DNA from: CAVTWY01 sp963738615 | Lineage (GTDB): Bacteria; Pseudomonadota; Gammaproteobacteria; Burkholderiales; Burkholderiaceae_C | Direction of reading: 5' to 3' | Length of the DNA: 64,000 nucleotides | NCBI GenBank assembly: GCA_963738615.1 | Contig: CAVTXI010000019.1 | Location: 868,001 to 932,000 of the forward strand | In this document: in pieces, positions 56,517 to 64,000 of the stretch | How positions within the stretch are numbered: the stretch's first letter is position 1 | Layout: each line of letters opens with the position of its first letter | The notes under the pieces: model-generated | Database searches by the model: none | The model's input: only the letters and a program-made list of their open reading frames with translations | What the model was told of the DNA's origin: nothing | Made by a program: the position numbers and the translations under genes

Positions 56517-58499
56517 ATGACCATGCCGGAACCCCGCAAGGAAGAAGAAGTCGTCGAGCTCAGCGGTGAAGATCTCGGCGAGCTTGCCGCGCAGCTCGAG
56601 GCCCTCGTCGACATCCGCGACCGAGCCTACGGCTTTCCGCAGCGCAACTACGAGCGCTGTTTTGTCGGCAGCGAGGCGGTGACGGCGATGGTCGCGCGCG
56701 GCATGGCCGCCGACGCCAGCGACGCGGTGCGCATCGGCAACCTGCTGCTCGGCGCCAGCATCTTTCGCCACGTGCTGGGCGAACACCCGTTCCGCAACGA
56801 GGCGCTGTTCTATCGTTTTGCCGAGGACGGCGGCCACGGCGCGGCGGCCCGGCGCCCCGACGGCGCTGCGGTGAGCTGGGCCGACTTCATCGCGCCGCCG
56901 GTGGCCGACGAAGGTGCCCAAAACCTGCAGCCCGCGCTGCCGCCGCGTGATGCCATGTTGGCCTCTTTCGCGCAGGACGAACTCGATGCGATCGGCGTCG
57001 CGCCGCTGGATGCGCACAACGTGACACTGCTCGACCATGTGCATCCGCCGCGCTGGACTGATCCGGTGGCCAAGTCGCGCTACAACCTGGTCGTCATCGG
57101 CGCGGGCGCCGGTGGCCTGGTCTCCGCCGCTGGCGCCGTCGGCGTGGGTGCGCAGGTGGCATTGGTGGAATCGCATCTGCTCGGCGGCGATTGCTTGAAC
57201 GTGGGCTGCGTGCCTTCGAAGGCGCTGCTGCGCTGCGCCCACGCCGCAGCGGCGGTGCGCAATGCGTCGGCGTACGGCGTCAAGGTCGGCAGCGTCGACG
57301 TCGACTTTGGCGCGGTGATGCAGCGCATGCGGCGGCTGCGCGCGCAGATCGCGCCCAATGATTCGGCCCAGCGTTTCGCTCAGACGTTGGGTATCGATGT
57401 CTTCTTCGGCCGGGCTCGTTTCACCGGCAGCGACAGCGTCGAAGTCAATGGCCGCACGCTGCACTTTGCCAAGGCGATCATCGCCACGGGCGCAACAGCA
57501 GCGATCCCGCCGATTCCCGGCCTGGCCGAGGCCGGCTATCTGACCAACGCCACCGTCTTCAACCTCACCGAGCGGCCCGCGCGTTTGGCCGTGATCGGCG
57601 CCGGGCCGATCGGCATGGAGCTGGCGCAAGCCTTCCAGCGCCTGGGCAGTCAGGTCACCGTGTTGTGCCGCGGCCAGGTGCTGGCGAAGGAAGATGCCGA
57701 TGCGGCACGCGTCGTCCAAGCCTCGATGCAGCGCGACGGCGTGGTGTTCTGCAGCGTCGACGAATACCTGCGTGTCGAAGGCGGCAACGGCCGGCCGGTA
57801 AGGCTCGCGCTGCGTTGCGGCGGCGTCGAGAAGATCGTCGAAGCCGATCACATCCTGGTCGCCGCCGGCCGCAAACCCGCGGTGCACGGTCTCGGGCTCG
57901 AAGCCGCTGGCGTGGACTTCGACGAGCGCTCGGGGGTGCAGGTCAACGACCGGCTTCAGACGCGCAACCCGGCGATCTACGCCGTCGGCGACGTCGCGAG
58001 CAACTATCAGTTCACCCACATGGCCGATTTCATGGCGCGGCTGGCGATTCGAAATGCGCTGTTCCGAGGCCGCGACCGCGTCTCGCAACTGCTCGTGCCC
58101 TGGGCCACTTTCACCGACCCCGAGGTCGCGCATGTCGGCCTGTACGAACACGATCTGGTCGAGCGCAAGATCGAGTTCGCCACCTTCAGCCGCCACTTGG
58201 CCGACGTCGATCGTTCGATCCTCGAGGGCGAGGATGAGGGCTTCGTCAAGATCCATGTGCAAAAAGGCAGCGACAAGATCCTCGGTGCCACCATCGTCGC
58301 GCCGCATGCGGGCGACATGATCGGCGAGATCGCGGTGGCGATCAGCGCCGGCATGGGCCTGTCGCGGCTGGCCAGCGTGATCCACCCCTACCCGACCGTG
58401 GCCGAAGCGATCCGGCAGTGCGGCGACGCGTTCAACCGCGGCCGCCTCACGCCCACGGTGCGCAAGCTGTTCAACCGCTGGATGGCGCTGCAGCGCTGA
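56517..58499 (+). CDS. DEP-domain/FAD-dependent disulfide oxidoreductase fusion
   Basis: Encodes 660 residues. Residues 30-100 read as a DEP domain (RNYERCFVGSEAVTAMVARG, LLLGASIFRHVLGEHPF). From residue 180 a mercuric-reductase/dihydrolipoamide-dehydrogenase-like flavoprotein follows: FAD motif VVIGAGAGGLVSA, redox pair GGDCLNVGCVPSK, NAD motif AVIGAGPIGMELAQ, second FAD motif YAVGDVA and C-terminal HPYPTVAEAIR. The last lacks the usual His-x4-Glu dyad of lipoamide dehydrogenases. There is no N-terminal HMA domain. It probably reduces an unknown disulfide or quinone; DEP may target it to a membrane or partner. Divergent from the O-methyltransferase. Confidence 0.85.
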   Translation: MTMPEPRKEEEVVELSGEDLGELAAQLEALVDIRDRAYGFPQRNYERCFVGSEAVTAMVARGMAADASDAVRIGNLLLGASIFRHVLGEHPFRNEALFYRFAEDGGHGAAARRPDGAAVSWADFIAPPVADEGAQNLQPALPPRDAMLASFAQDELDAIGVAPLDAHNVTLLDHVHPPRWTDPVAKSRYNLVVIGAGAGGLVSAAGAVGVGAQVALVESHLLGGDCLNVGCVPSKALLRCAHAAAAVRNASAYGVKVGSVDVDFGAVMQRMRRLRAQIAPNDSAQRFAQTLGIDVFFGRARFTGSDSVEVNGRTLHFAKAIIATGATAAIPPIPGLAEAGYLTNATVFNLTERPARLAVIGAGPIGMELAQAFQRLGSQVTVLCRGQVLAKEDADAARVVQASMQRDGVVFCSVDEYLRVEGGNGRPVRLALRCGGVEKIVEADHILVAAGRKPAVHGLGLEAAGVDFDERSGVQVNDRLQTRNPAIYAVGDVASNYQFTHMADFMARLAIRNALFRGRDRVSQLLVPWATFTDPEVAHVGLYEHDLVERKIEFATFSRHLADVDRSILEGEDEGFVKIHVQKGSDKILGATIVAPHAGDMIGEIAVAISAGMGLSRLASVIHPYPTVAEAIRQCGDAFNRGRLTPTVRKLFNRWMALQR

Positions 58500-58548
58500 G
58501 CCAAGGCGCGCGGGCGGTGCATCGTCTGCGCGCTCGAGCCTGATTCGC

Positions 58549-59214
58549 ATGGAAGCACCAATGCCACCGCCCAACGCCGATCACTGGCGTGAACGCCTGG
58601 GTGCCTTCACCGCCAAGACCATCGACGCCGCAGGCCGCCGACACGCGGCCGTGGCCGTGGTGCTGACCGAAGAAGGCACAGGCGCCGACATCGACGGCCT
58701 GCCCGCGCACGTCACGTGGCAAGACGCGCCTGCGCTGCTGCTGACGCGCCGCGCCGAAACCCTGCGCGCGCATGCCGGCCAGTGGGCCCTGCCCGGCGGA
58801 CGCATCGACGACGGCGAAAGCCCCGAAGGCGCTGCGCTGCGCGAGTTGCGCGAAGAGGTCGGCCTCGCGCTCGACACCACCGCCATCCTCGGCCGCCTCG
58901 ACGACTACGCCACGCGCTCGGGCTACGTGATCACGCCGGTGGTGGTGTGGGCCGGCCCGGCGCGAGACCTGACGCCCAACCCCGCCGAGGTCGCGAGCAT
59001 CCATCGCCTGCCGGTGGCCGAACTGCTGCGCGCCGATGCGCCGCTGCTGAACCACGTGAAGGGTGCCGAGCATCCGGTGCTGCGCATGCCGATCGGCACG
59101 CGCTGGATCGCAGCGCCGACCGCGGCGTTCCTGTACCAGTTCCGCGAGTGGTGCGTGTTCGGGCGCGAGACGCGCGTGGCGCACTTTGATCAACCGGCGT
59201 TTGCGTGGCGGTGA
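58549..59214 (+). CDS. NUDIX hydrolase (CoA pyrophosphatase-like)
   Basis: Encodes 221 residues; ATG at 58549 or 58561. The complete Nudix box runs from GGRIDDGESPEG to ALRELREEVGL with its REVEE-type glutamates, preceded by LLLTRRAETLRAHAGQWALP. The RRAxxLRxHxGQ stretch is typical of the CoA-pyrophosphatase (NudL-like) group. It would hydrolyse CoA or related nucleoside diphosphate derivatives. Follows the DEP-flavoprotein gene after 49 bp. Confidence 0.88.
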   Translation: MEAPMPPPNADHWRERLGAFTAKTIDAAGRRHAAVAVVLTEEGTGADIDGLPAHVTWQDAPALLLTRRAETLRAHAGQWALPGGRIDDGESPEGAALRELREEVGLALDTTAILGRLDDYATRSGYVITPVVVWAGPARDLTPNPAEVASIHRLPVAELLRADAPLLNHVKGAEHPVLRMPIGTRWIAAPTAAFLYQFREWCVFGRETRVAHFDQPAFAWR

Positions 59215-59278
59215 GGCAGCATCATGCGAGTAGATGCCGTGTTATAACAATGTGAGTTCCCTCCAGGAAGTCCCCGCG

Positions 59279-59530
59279 ATGATCACGACCACACTTCGCA
59301 AGCTCGGCAACTCGCAGGGCGTCATCATTCCGAAGCCGCTGCTTGCGCAGGTCGGATTGACCCACGAAGCCGAAATGAGAGTCGAGAACGGCGCCATCGT
59401 GCTGCGCCCGTTCAAGCGCGGCGCGCGCGAAGGCTGGGCCGAGGCCAGCCTTGCCATCGCTGAGCAGCCCGACGAGGGATTGGCCTGGCCTGAGTTCGCC
59501 AACGAAGGCGACAAGGCGCTGCGTTGGTGA
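59279..59530 (+). CDS. AbrB/MazE-type antitoxin
   Basis: Encodes 83 residues from MITTTLRKLGNSQGVIIPKP, the swapped-hairpin AbrB DNA-binding motif. AGGAAG lies 9 nt upstream of ATG 59279. The C-terminal acidic part (AIAEQPDEGLAWPEFANEGD) would neutralise the toxin. The stop overlaps the toxin start (GTGA), so the pair is coupled. Confidence 0.88.
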   Translation: MITTTLRKLGNSQGVIIPKPLLAQVGLTHEAEMRVENGAIVLRPFKRGAREGWAEASLAIAEQPDEGLAWPEFANEGDKALRW

Positions 59531-59868
59531 CCGGCAGACCCGCCCGCCGCCCAGGGCGCGGCGAGATCTGGCTCGCCGCGCTCGACCCAACGATCGGCAG
59601 CGAGATTCAGAAGACGCGGCCCTGCGTCGTTATCTCGCCGCCCGAGATGAACGATCACCTGCGCACGCTTGTCGTCGCGCCAATGACGACCGGCAGCCAT
59701 CCGGCGCCTTTTCGCATTGCTGTCACCTTCCGGCGCAAGAGTGGGTTGATCCTGCTCGACCAAGTGCGAACGCTCGACCGCCAACGTCTGATGAAGCGCC
59801 TGGGTGCCGTCAAACCGGAAACACTCGCCGCCATGCTCGGCGCACTGCAAGCGATGTTCGCGCCTTGA
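59527..59868 (+). CDS. mazF: MazF/PemK-type endoribonuclease toxin
   Basis: About 113 residues from GTG 59527; a TTG one codon upstream is the alternative. The family pattern is complete: GEIWLAALDPTIGSEIQKTR then PCVVISPPEMN, VVAPMTT and LDQVRTLDRQRLMKRLG. MazF toxins cleave mRNA at short specific sequences. It forms a type II toxin-antitoxin module with the overlapping AbrB-type gene, probably autoregulated. Confidence 0.92.
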   Translation: MTGRPARRPGRGEIWLAALDPTIGSEIQKTRPCVVISPPEMNDHLRTLVVAPMTTGSHPAPFRIAVTFRRKSGLILLDQVRTLDRQRLMKRLGAVKPETLAAMLGALQAMFAP

Positions 59869-60045
59869 GCAGCCCTGAATCATCGTTGGGCAAGAGCACG
59901 TAGCAGGCGAGGCTGCCGGACGCTTGTCGCGCACGTTGCTGCGGGTTCCGCGTCCGTCAGCCCTGTCCTGCGCCTGCAATCAGGACGTGGAACACGGCGT
60001 ACCAGTGCGGAAAAGCGACGAAACAAGCAACCGGCGAGTGTTTTT

Positions 60046-60066
60046 GTGAACCAAATCGGTTAAGAT
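60046..60066. promoter_or_regulatory. Possible operator upstream of the XRE gene
   Basis: AACC-aaatc-GGTT is an inverted repeat in an AT-rich stretch about 100 bp before the XRE-family gene. Small XRE repressors often bind such dyads in their own promoters. Evidence is limited to symmetry and position. Confidence 0.3.
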
Positions 60067-60164
60067 TCAGCCGTCGTGTGGTGACGAAGAAGGCCCGTCG
60101 CCTTCGAGATGACAACCAAAACTAGACACAAAGGTTCAATCGCAACTGATCAAGGAGAAACGAA

Positions 60165-60524
60165 ATGGCCATCACTGAGTTCGGAAAGGCGGTCCGCAAA
60201 GCACGGATCGACGCGAACAACGTAACGCTTTCGTCTATGGCAACTGCGCTGCAAACGACACCCAGTTTCCTGAGTGCCCTGGAAATGGGCCGTAAGAAGA
60301 TTCCCGCCGAATGGGTCAAGAAGATTGAGAGTTTTTTCCACCAGCAAGGCATTGGCATAACGCTCGGCGACCTAGCAGACGTAGCCAACAAGAACGTGTC
60401 CCTCGAGGGACTATCGCCAGCACAACAGATGCTTGTCGCTGGCTTCGCACGGGTCAACCTCGATGAGGTTGAAATCGACAACTTTCGCAAGTTGCTCTCG
60501 ATGTCGAAGGGACCGCAAAAATGA
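60165..60524 (+). CDS. XRE-family helix-turn-helix regulator
   Basis: Encodes 119 residues; AAGGAGA lies 7 nt before ATG 60165. The N-terminal HTH reads TLSSMATALQTTPSFLSALE then MGRKKIPAEWVKKIESFF, a normal XRE fold. The C-terminal part (LSPAQQMLVAGFARVNLDEV) is helical. The stop overlaps the start of the ImmA/IrrE protease (ATGA). XRE/ImmA pairs act as repressor and anti-repressor protease in ICEBs1-type elements, and as toxin-antitoxin-like or stress modules. Confidence 0.9.
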   Translation: MAITEFGKAVRKARIDANNVTLSSMATALQTTPSFLSALEMGRKKIPAEWVKKIESFFHQQGIGITLGDLADVANKNVSLEGLSPAQQMLVAGFARVNLDEVEIDNFRKLLSMSKGPQK

Positions 60525-61096
60525 AACCACCGCTTCATGAGGGATTTCCAGTGGCACCGAGCTCGCGGCTCAAGATAAGGGCAGCAGCTCAGCATGCACG
60601 GAAGGTATTGGGCCTTCCGCCAGGGCGCATCGACATTGCCCGCATGCTTGATGATCTGACGCGCTTCGGCATCTACTACGACGTGTTCGATCGCGCGAGT
60701 GCTCCAGTCCCTCCTGAAGTGGAGGCGTGCTATGTCCCTGAAGACCGCACGCTGTACATCAGGGACACCGTCTACGACGAAATGGTGCGGGGCGGTATGC
60801 GTGCAGTCTTCACCCTCGGCCACGAAATGGGGCACGCCGTGCTTGCACACCGCCGCACCCTGAATCGTCAGTCCATCGCGGGTGTACCCGTCTACAGCCA
60901 GAGCGAGTGGCAAGCAAATCGCTTCTCGGCTGAGTTCACGATGCCGCTTGACGAGATTCTTCGTTTCGGGCTTCTCGCCACCGACAAGATCGCCGACTTC
61001 TTTGGTGTGTCACCAGCCGCCGCCAGTGTTCGACTGAGCGACCTCGAAGAAAAAGGAGAGCTTCTAAAAAGAAAAAGCCCTGAAGCGCTCTCTTAG
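60521..61096 (+). CDS. ImmA/IrrE-family metallopeptidase
   Basis: Encodes 191 residues. The zinc motif HEMGH is at residues 101-105, followed by the typical EWQANRFSAEFTMP with the third ligand, and a C-terminal winged-helix-like ADFFGVSPAAASVRLSDLEE. This matches proteases that cleave a partner XRE repressor. The overlap with the XRE gene supports such a pairing. Base composition is lower in GC than the chromosomal background. Confidence 0.9.
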   Translation: MKPPLHEGFPVAPSSRLKIRAAAQHARKVLGLPPGRIDIARMLDDLTRFGIYYDVFDRASAPVPPEVEACYVPEDRTLYIRDTVYDEMVRGGMRAVFTLGHEMGHAVLAHRRTLNRQSIAGVPVYSQSEWQANRFSAEFTMPLDEILRFGLLATDKIADFFGVSPAAASVRLSDLEEKGELLKRKSPEALS

Positions 61097-61109
61097 CGCG
61101 CTTCAGGGC
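61077..61109. terminator. Terminator-like hairpin at the end of the ImmA gene
   Basis: GCCCTGAAGCGC...GCGCTTCAGGGC forms an 11-12-bp stem. The A-rich run AAAAAGAAAAA precedes it, which gives a U-tract only for leftward transcripts. For the rightward operon it may act as a bidirectional or weak terminator. It overlaps the last codons of the protease gene. Confidence 0.6.
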
Positions 61110-61366
61110 CTGTTCAGACGGCATGGAAGTGGTTGCACCCCTCTGCCACCGCAAAGTCTCATGGGGATGAGAGAACCGAAGGCTATCACGGCTTCGGCGT
61201 TGCGGATTGATATTGCAGCCGTCACTCGCATGAAGGACATGACCATGTTGTCATTTTTCCGATGTTCCGCGAGTCGTTCGTGTGTGCAGCTACGTGCGCT
61301 TCCGTTTCGGGAAGCACGAGCACGTTGTCACCCACCTGCGCTCGCTGCCAGCCTGACGCGCTGAGC
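61110..61366. other. Intergenic region upstream of the YjzC-like gene
   Basis: No coding frame is supported here. The region separates two hairpins and presumably holds a promoter for the small gene and the following pair. No hexamers were identified with confidence. Confidence 0.4.
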
Positions 61367-61393
61367 AGGCCTGTCGCCTTCGGCGGCAGGCCT
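61367..61393 (+). terminator. Strong hairpin upstream of the YjzC-like gene
   Basis: A 12-bp stem with a UUC loop (AGGCCTG...CAGGCCT) is followed by CTTTCTG. It lies 33 bp before the start of the small gene. It could terminate upstream readthrough or act as an attenuator in the leader. Confidence 0.55.
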
Positions 61394-61425
61394 CTTTCTG
61401 TTCCGCAACTTCTATGAGGGTCATC

Positions 61426-61593
61426 ATGACCAAAGGCAAGCTAACTCCTGGAACGCCCGCTCCTCGTTCGGGCCAATACCTCAACACGATCACCCGCACG
61501 GAGATCACTGGCACACGGGACAACCCGTTGCCGCCGACTCCGAAGCCAGGCCAGGGCTACACGCTGGTCGATCCGACCAAGCACAAGCGGTAA
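61426..61593 (+). CDS. YjzC-like small protein (55 aa)
   Basis: ATG 61426 follows GAGGGT. The protein opens KLTPGTPAPRSGQY and ends LPPTPKPGQGYTLVDPTKHK. The P-G-T-x-A-P-x-S-G-x-Y and late P-x-P-x-P-G patterns match the small YjzC-family proteins scattered through bacterial genomes and mobile DNA. The function is unknown; the family may be metal- or nucleic-acid-related. It probably heads the unit with the two genes that follow. Confidence 0.7.
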   Translation: MTKGKLTPGTPAPRSGQYLNTITRTEITGTRDNPLPPTPKPGQGYTLVDPTKHKR

Positions 61594-61694
61594 GCGAGTA
61601 CGAACGGCATCACCAGATGCTTTGAGCGTCGGTGGCGGCAACGCGGCTGAAGCCTCCTCGTAAGCATGGGTTCAACGGAATCGGTGGAACGGCG

Positions 61695-62276
61695 ATGAAG
61701 GTTGCACTCAAAGAGATTTGCGGCCCCTGGGATGTAGGCTGGGTGCTGGACAAGCACAGCCTTTCGAGCGTGCCCATTGGGGTGTACCCAAACGGACGAA
61801 CTCAGTTCGACACGAAGCGCACGGACGTGGGCGAGGCGACCTATCAACTCAAGTACCGCACCGACTGGAATCAGGTCATGCCACTCGCGCAGGCCATGGC
61901 AGACAACATCTATCCGAAGCTCGATAAAGTCGGGCTGATTCTGCCGATGCCCTCCACGAATGTGCGTGTGCGACAGCCGGTGACTGAGGTTGCTGTGGCG
62001 CTTGGCGAACTGGTGAAAAAACCAGTGTTCATGCGTCTCCTGTTGAAGGCGGCCAATGGAAAATCGCTCAAGGATTTGCACACGAAGGAAGAGAAATCTG
62101 AGGCGATTGGCGACAGCTTCAGCGTCCATGACGAGATCTCCAACCAAGGGCAATGGAACGTGCTGATCGTCGACGACCTCTTCCACACTGGCGCCTCTAT
62201 GGAGGCGGCATGTACAGTGCTCCGTACGTACCCGAAAATTGCGAGAATCTACGTGGCAGCGCTGACTTGGAGATAG
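61695..62276 (+). CDS. Phosphoribosyltransferase-fold protein (ComF-like)
   Basis: Encodes 193 residues from MKVALKEICGPWDVGWVLDK. The PRPP-binding signature VLIVDDLFHTGASMEAA is at residues 156-172, and LILPMPSTNVRVRQP precedes it as in ComF/amidophosphoribosyltransferase-like proteins. The N-terminal half carries no zinc ribbon. It should bind PRPP or a nucleotide. The stop lies 2 bp before the start of the SLOG-like gene, so the pair is co-expressed. Confidence 0.85.
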   Translation: MKVALKEICGPWDVGWVLDKHSLSSVPIGVYPNGRTQFDTKRTDVGEATYQLKYRTDWNQVMPLAQAMADNIYPKLDKVGLILPMPSTNVRVRQPVTEVAVALGELVKKPVFMRLLLKAANGKSLKDLHTKEEKSEAIGDSFSVHDEISNQGQWNVLIVDDLFHTGASMEAACTVLRTYPKIARIYVAALTWR

Positions 62277-62278
62277 TG

Positions 62279-62845
62279 ATGACGACGACGGTTTTCATTG
62301 CCGGTTCGATGAACATCAAACACCTTGACCCCAAGTTCAAGGAGCGCATCGACAACATCGTGGCGTCCGAGTTCGAGGTCATGGTGGGCGATGCGGACGG
62401 CGCAGACGCGTCGGTTCAGCGGCACCTGTTCAATCTTGGCAATTCAAAGGCCACGGTCTATTGCAGCGGTTCGAGCCCACGAAACAACGTGGGCGAGTGG
62501 CCCGTTCAGTTCGTCGAGACAAAGCATGCAGAGGGTACGCGCGCCTTCTTCACCGCGAAGGATCTCCGCATGGCGGAGGTTGCGGACTTTGGGCTCATGA
62601 TCTGGGACACGAAGAGCACGGGCACGCTCGGCAATGTCATCGAGCTGCTAGAGCGGAAAAAGAAGTCGGTCGTGTTCGTCAACAAGGCAAAGGCTTTCAA
62701 GAACGTCGGCTCGGTCGAGCAGCTTGAAGAGCTGATCAGTTGCATGTCGGATCACGCCAAACGCAAGGCTGACGAAAAGATCAAGTTGCTTGAGCGGATT
62801 GAGTCACTAAAGCGCGACCAGCCACAAACGCAGATGTTCGCCTGA
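62279..62845 (+). CDS. SLOG/YspA-like nucleotide-binding protein
   Basis: Encodes 188 residues. A Rossmann-like start TVFIAGSMNIKHLD, the GDADGADASVQRHL phosphate-loop and MIWDTKSTGTLGNVIEL are typical of the SLOG/YspA/nucleoside-deoxyribosyltransferase-like superfamily. This superfamily includes enzymes and sensors of nucleotide-derived signals. A Lys-rich helical C-terminus ends in QPQTQMFA. Coupling to a phosphoribosyltransferase suggests that one protein makes or processes a nucleotide and the other binds or hydrolyses it. That pairing is inference. Confidence 0.75.
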   Translation: MTTTVFIAGSMNIKHLDPKFKERIDNIVASEFEVMVGDADGADASVQRHLFNLGNSKATVYCSGSSPRNNVGEWPVQFVETKHAEGTRAFFTAKDLRMAEVADFGLMIWDTKSTGTLGNVIELLERKKKSVVFVNKAKAFKNVGSVEQLEELISCMSDHAKRKADEKIKLLERIESLKRDQPQTQMFA

Positions 62846-62924
62846 GGGATCGCGGTCGACGGGCACGTCTTCGGGACCGAATCGATCGCCTGACCTGAGC
62901 GTTGAGCGTCGAAGGTTCGATCCT

Positions 62925-63843
62925 TTACCTCCCCCACCCCAACACCATCGGCCCCAACCGCCGCGCCACTTCCAGCAGCCCCGCGCGCACCGCCGGGCTC
63001 ATCGCCGGAAACGGATGCCGCGGCGCGTCGCACGCGATCACGCCGCCTTCCTTCATCAGCGCCTTGGCGGTCAGGATGCCGCCCTGGCGGTTTTCGTAGT
63101 TGATCAGCGGCAGCCAGCGCGAGTATTCGGTGATGGCTTCTTCGCGGTGCCCTGCGGCGTAGGCGTCGATGATGCGGCGGATGCCGTCGGGGTAGCCGCC
63201 GCCGGTCATCGAACCTGTCGCGCCGGCGTCCAGGTCGGGCAGCAGGGTGATCGGCTTCTTCGCCGTCCCATGGGCCTTCGATCGCGTCGCCGCCCAGCGC
63301 GATCAGGTCGCGCAGTTTGCTGGCGGCGCCTGCGGTTTCGATCTTGAAGTAGCACACGTTCTCGATCTCACGCGCCATGCGCGCCAGGAACGCGGCGGGC
63401 AGCGGCGTGCCTGCCACCGGCGCGTCTTGAATCATGATCGGGATGCGGATCGCGTCGGACAGGCGCGCGTAGAACTCGTGGATCAGCGGTTCACCCACGC
63501 GGATCGTCGCGCCGTGGTAGGGCGGCATCACCATCACCATCGCGGCGCCCATGGCTTGCGCGCGCTGGCTGCGCTCGGCGCATACGCGGGTGCCGAAGTG
63601 CGTGGTGGTCACGATCACCGGCACGCGGCCGGCCACGTGTTCCAGGATCGCTTTCGTTAGTACCTCGCGGTCGTCGTCCGACAGCACGAACTGCTCGGAG
63701 AAGTTCGCCAGGATGCACAGGCCCGTGGAGCCGGCGTCGATCATGAAATCGACGCAGCGCTTCTGGCTTGCCAGGTCAAGCTCGCCGGCTTCCGTGAAGG
63801 TCGTCGGCACGACTGGAAATACACCGCGGTAGGGACGTTTCAT
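62925..63843 (-). CDS. Dihydrodipicolinate synthase-family lyase/aldolase (frameshifted)
   Basis: The start is MKRPYRGVFPVVPTTFTEAG. DapA-family features include SEQFVLSDDDREVLTKAI, ANFSE replacing the usual N-G-x-x-GE, and the Schiff-base lysine in VCYFKIETAG. An extra G near 63265 breaks the frame. The proper C-terminus (TGGGYPDGIRRIIDAY to VLGWGR) is read in another frame to 62925. The absence of the canonical TTGE motif suggests a sugar-acid aldolase/dehydratase rather than DapA itself. Convergent with the SLOG-like gene. Confidence 0.8.
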
Positions 63844-63911
63844 TTGAGGCTCACTCTGACTGCTTCGCCTTCAGCGTGCGGGTGAAAAGGGCCGTAAATC
63901 GCGTGGACCGT

Positions 63912-64000
63912 TCATGCCTTCCACGGGTCGATCACGCGCAAGCCCGTGGCGAGGAATGGCGCAGCGTCCCGAGTTGCCACGGTCAGCGCATGCGCCGATG
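63912..64000 (-). CDS. VapC-type PIN-domain toxin, 3' end
   Basis: Only the last 29 codons are inside the window, reading ALTVATRDAAPFLATGLRVI and ending DPWKA. The VATRD-x-x-x-F-x-x-x-G-x-x-V-x-(D/N)-PW pattern is the conserved C-terminus of VapC ribonucleases. The rest, with the catalytic acidic residues, and any VapB antitoxin lie beyond the edge. Confidence 0.7.
   Translation of the reverse strand, partial: SAHALTVATRDAAPFLATGLRVIDPWKA

Noticed and set aside
55689..58574. A 961-codon minus-strand open frame
   Set aside because: Only its last 221 codons are real (the O-methyltransferase). The rest is antisense to the DEP-flavoprotein gene.

Overview
High-GC bacterial chromosome, most likely a betaproteobacterium of the order Burkholderiales. 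The evidence is gene content and order: recG next to a LysR regulator with both OxyR redox cysteines, GTP-type PEP carboxykinase, a cysD plus fused cysN-cysC operon, queA/tgt, prfC, ubiA and proC, and several small DUF3617 or DUF4124-type envelope proteins. No species call can be made from sequence reading alone.

Layout. Bases 1-9047 are the right end of an integrated element. A non-functional 3' fragment of tRNA-Arg(CCG) (9001-9047) marks the boundary. Just inside it lies a leftward four-gene overlapping operon: a frameshifted integrase partner, a frameshifted large tyrosine recombinase, a DpdK-like phospholipase-D protein and a truncated, probably DpdD-like protein. That last gene collides head-on with a truncated rightward giant ORF at a sharp junction near 2205. 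Bases 9048-9844 are repeats and gene debris. Bases 9845-14412 hold a secreted M14 carboxypeptidase, a lipoprotein, a decayed DUF885 gene and a Fic-like remnant. Bases 14423-19230 hold GlcG/HbpS, SDR, PhoX, a lipoprotein and an unusual membrane-fusion protein. Bases 19257-22940 are sulfate activation (cysQ divergent from cysD-cysNC). Bases 22945-31369 hold a secreted esterase, two YecA-family paralogues flanking a phosphoesterase, pckG, rlmJ and a CAAX-type protease. Bases 31378-34212 are queuosine genes (tgt, queA) interrupted by a low-GC two-helix membrane protein. Bases 34291-41616 hold recG, a PLP enzyme, oxyR and prfC.

The most interesting locus is 41770-43332: a retron-type reverse transcriptase preceded by a structured non-coding segment. 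Two hairpins and a longer stem-loop are bracketed by a 14-bp complementary pair, the layout of an msr-msd. Bases 43376-49268 hold TerB-like, ubiA, proC and a repeated-domain envelope protein. Bases 50122-58499 hold a two-component pair, a PlpD-like patatin with a 12-bp repeat tract, an O-methyltransferase and a DEP-domain/flavoprotein fusion. Bases 59279-62845 are accessory: MazEF, XRE plus ImmA/IrrE protease, a YjzC-like small protein, and a phosphoribosyltransferase coupled to a SLOG-like protein. The window closes with a frameshifted DapA-family aldolase and the 3' end of a VapC-type PIN toxin.

Quality note. About twenty frame breaks occur, many in housekeeping genes (recG, queA, cysNC, rlmJ, ubiA). 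Indel errors in the assembly are the simplest explanation, although the tgt insertion and the DUF885 deletions look like real rearrangements. Positions of frame breaks below are estimates, made by finding where the conserved reading changes frame.
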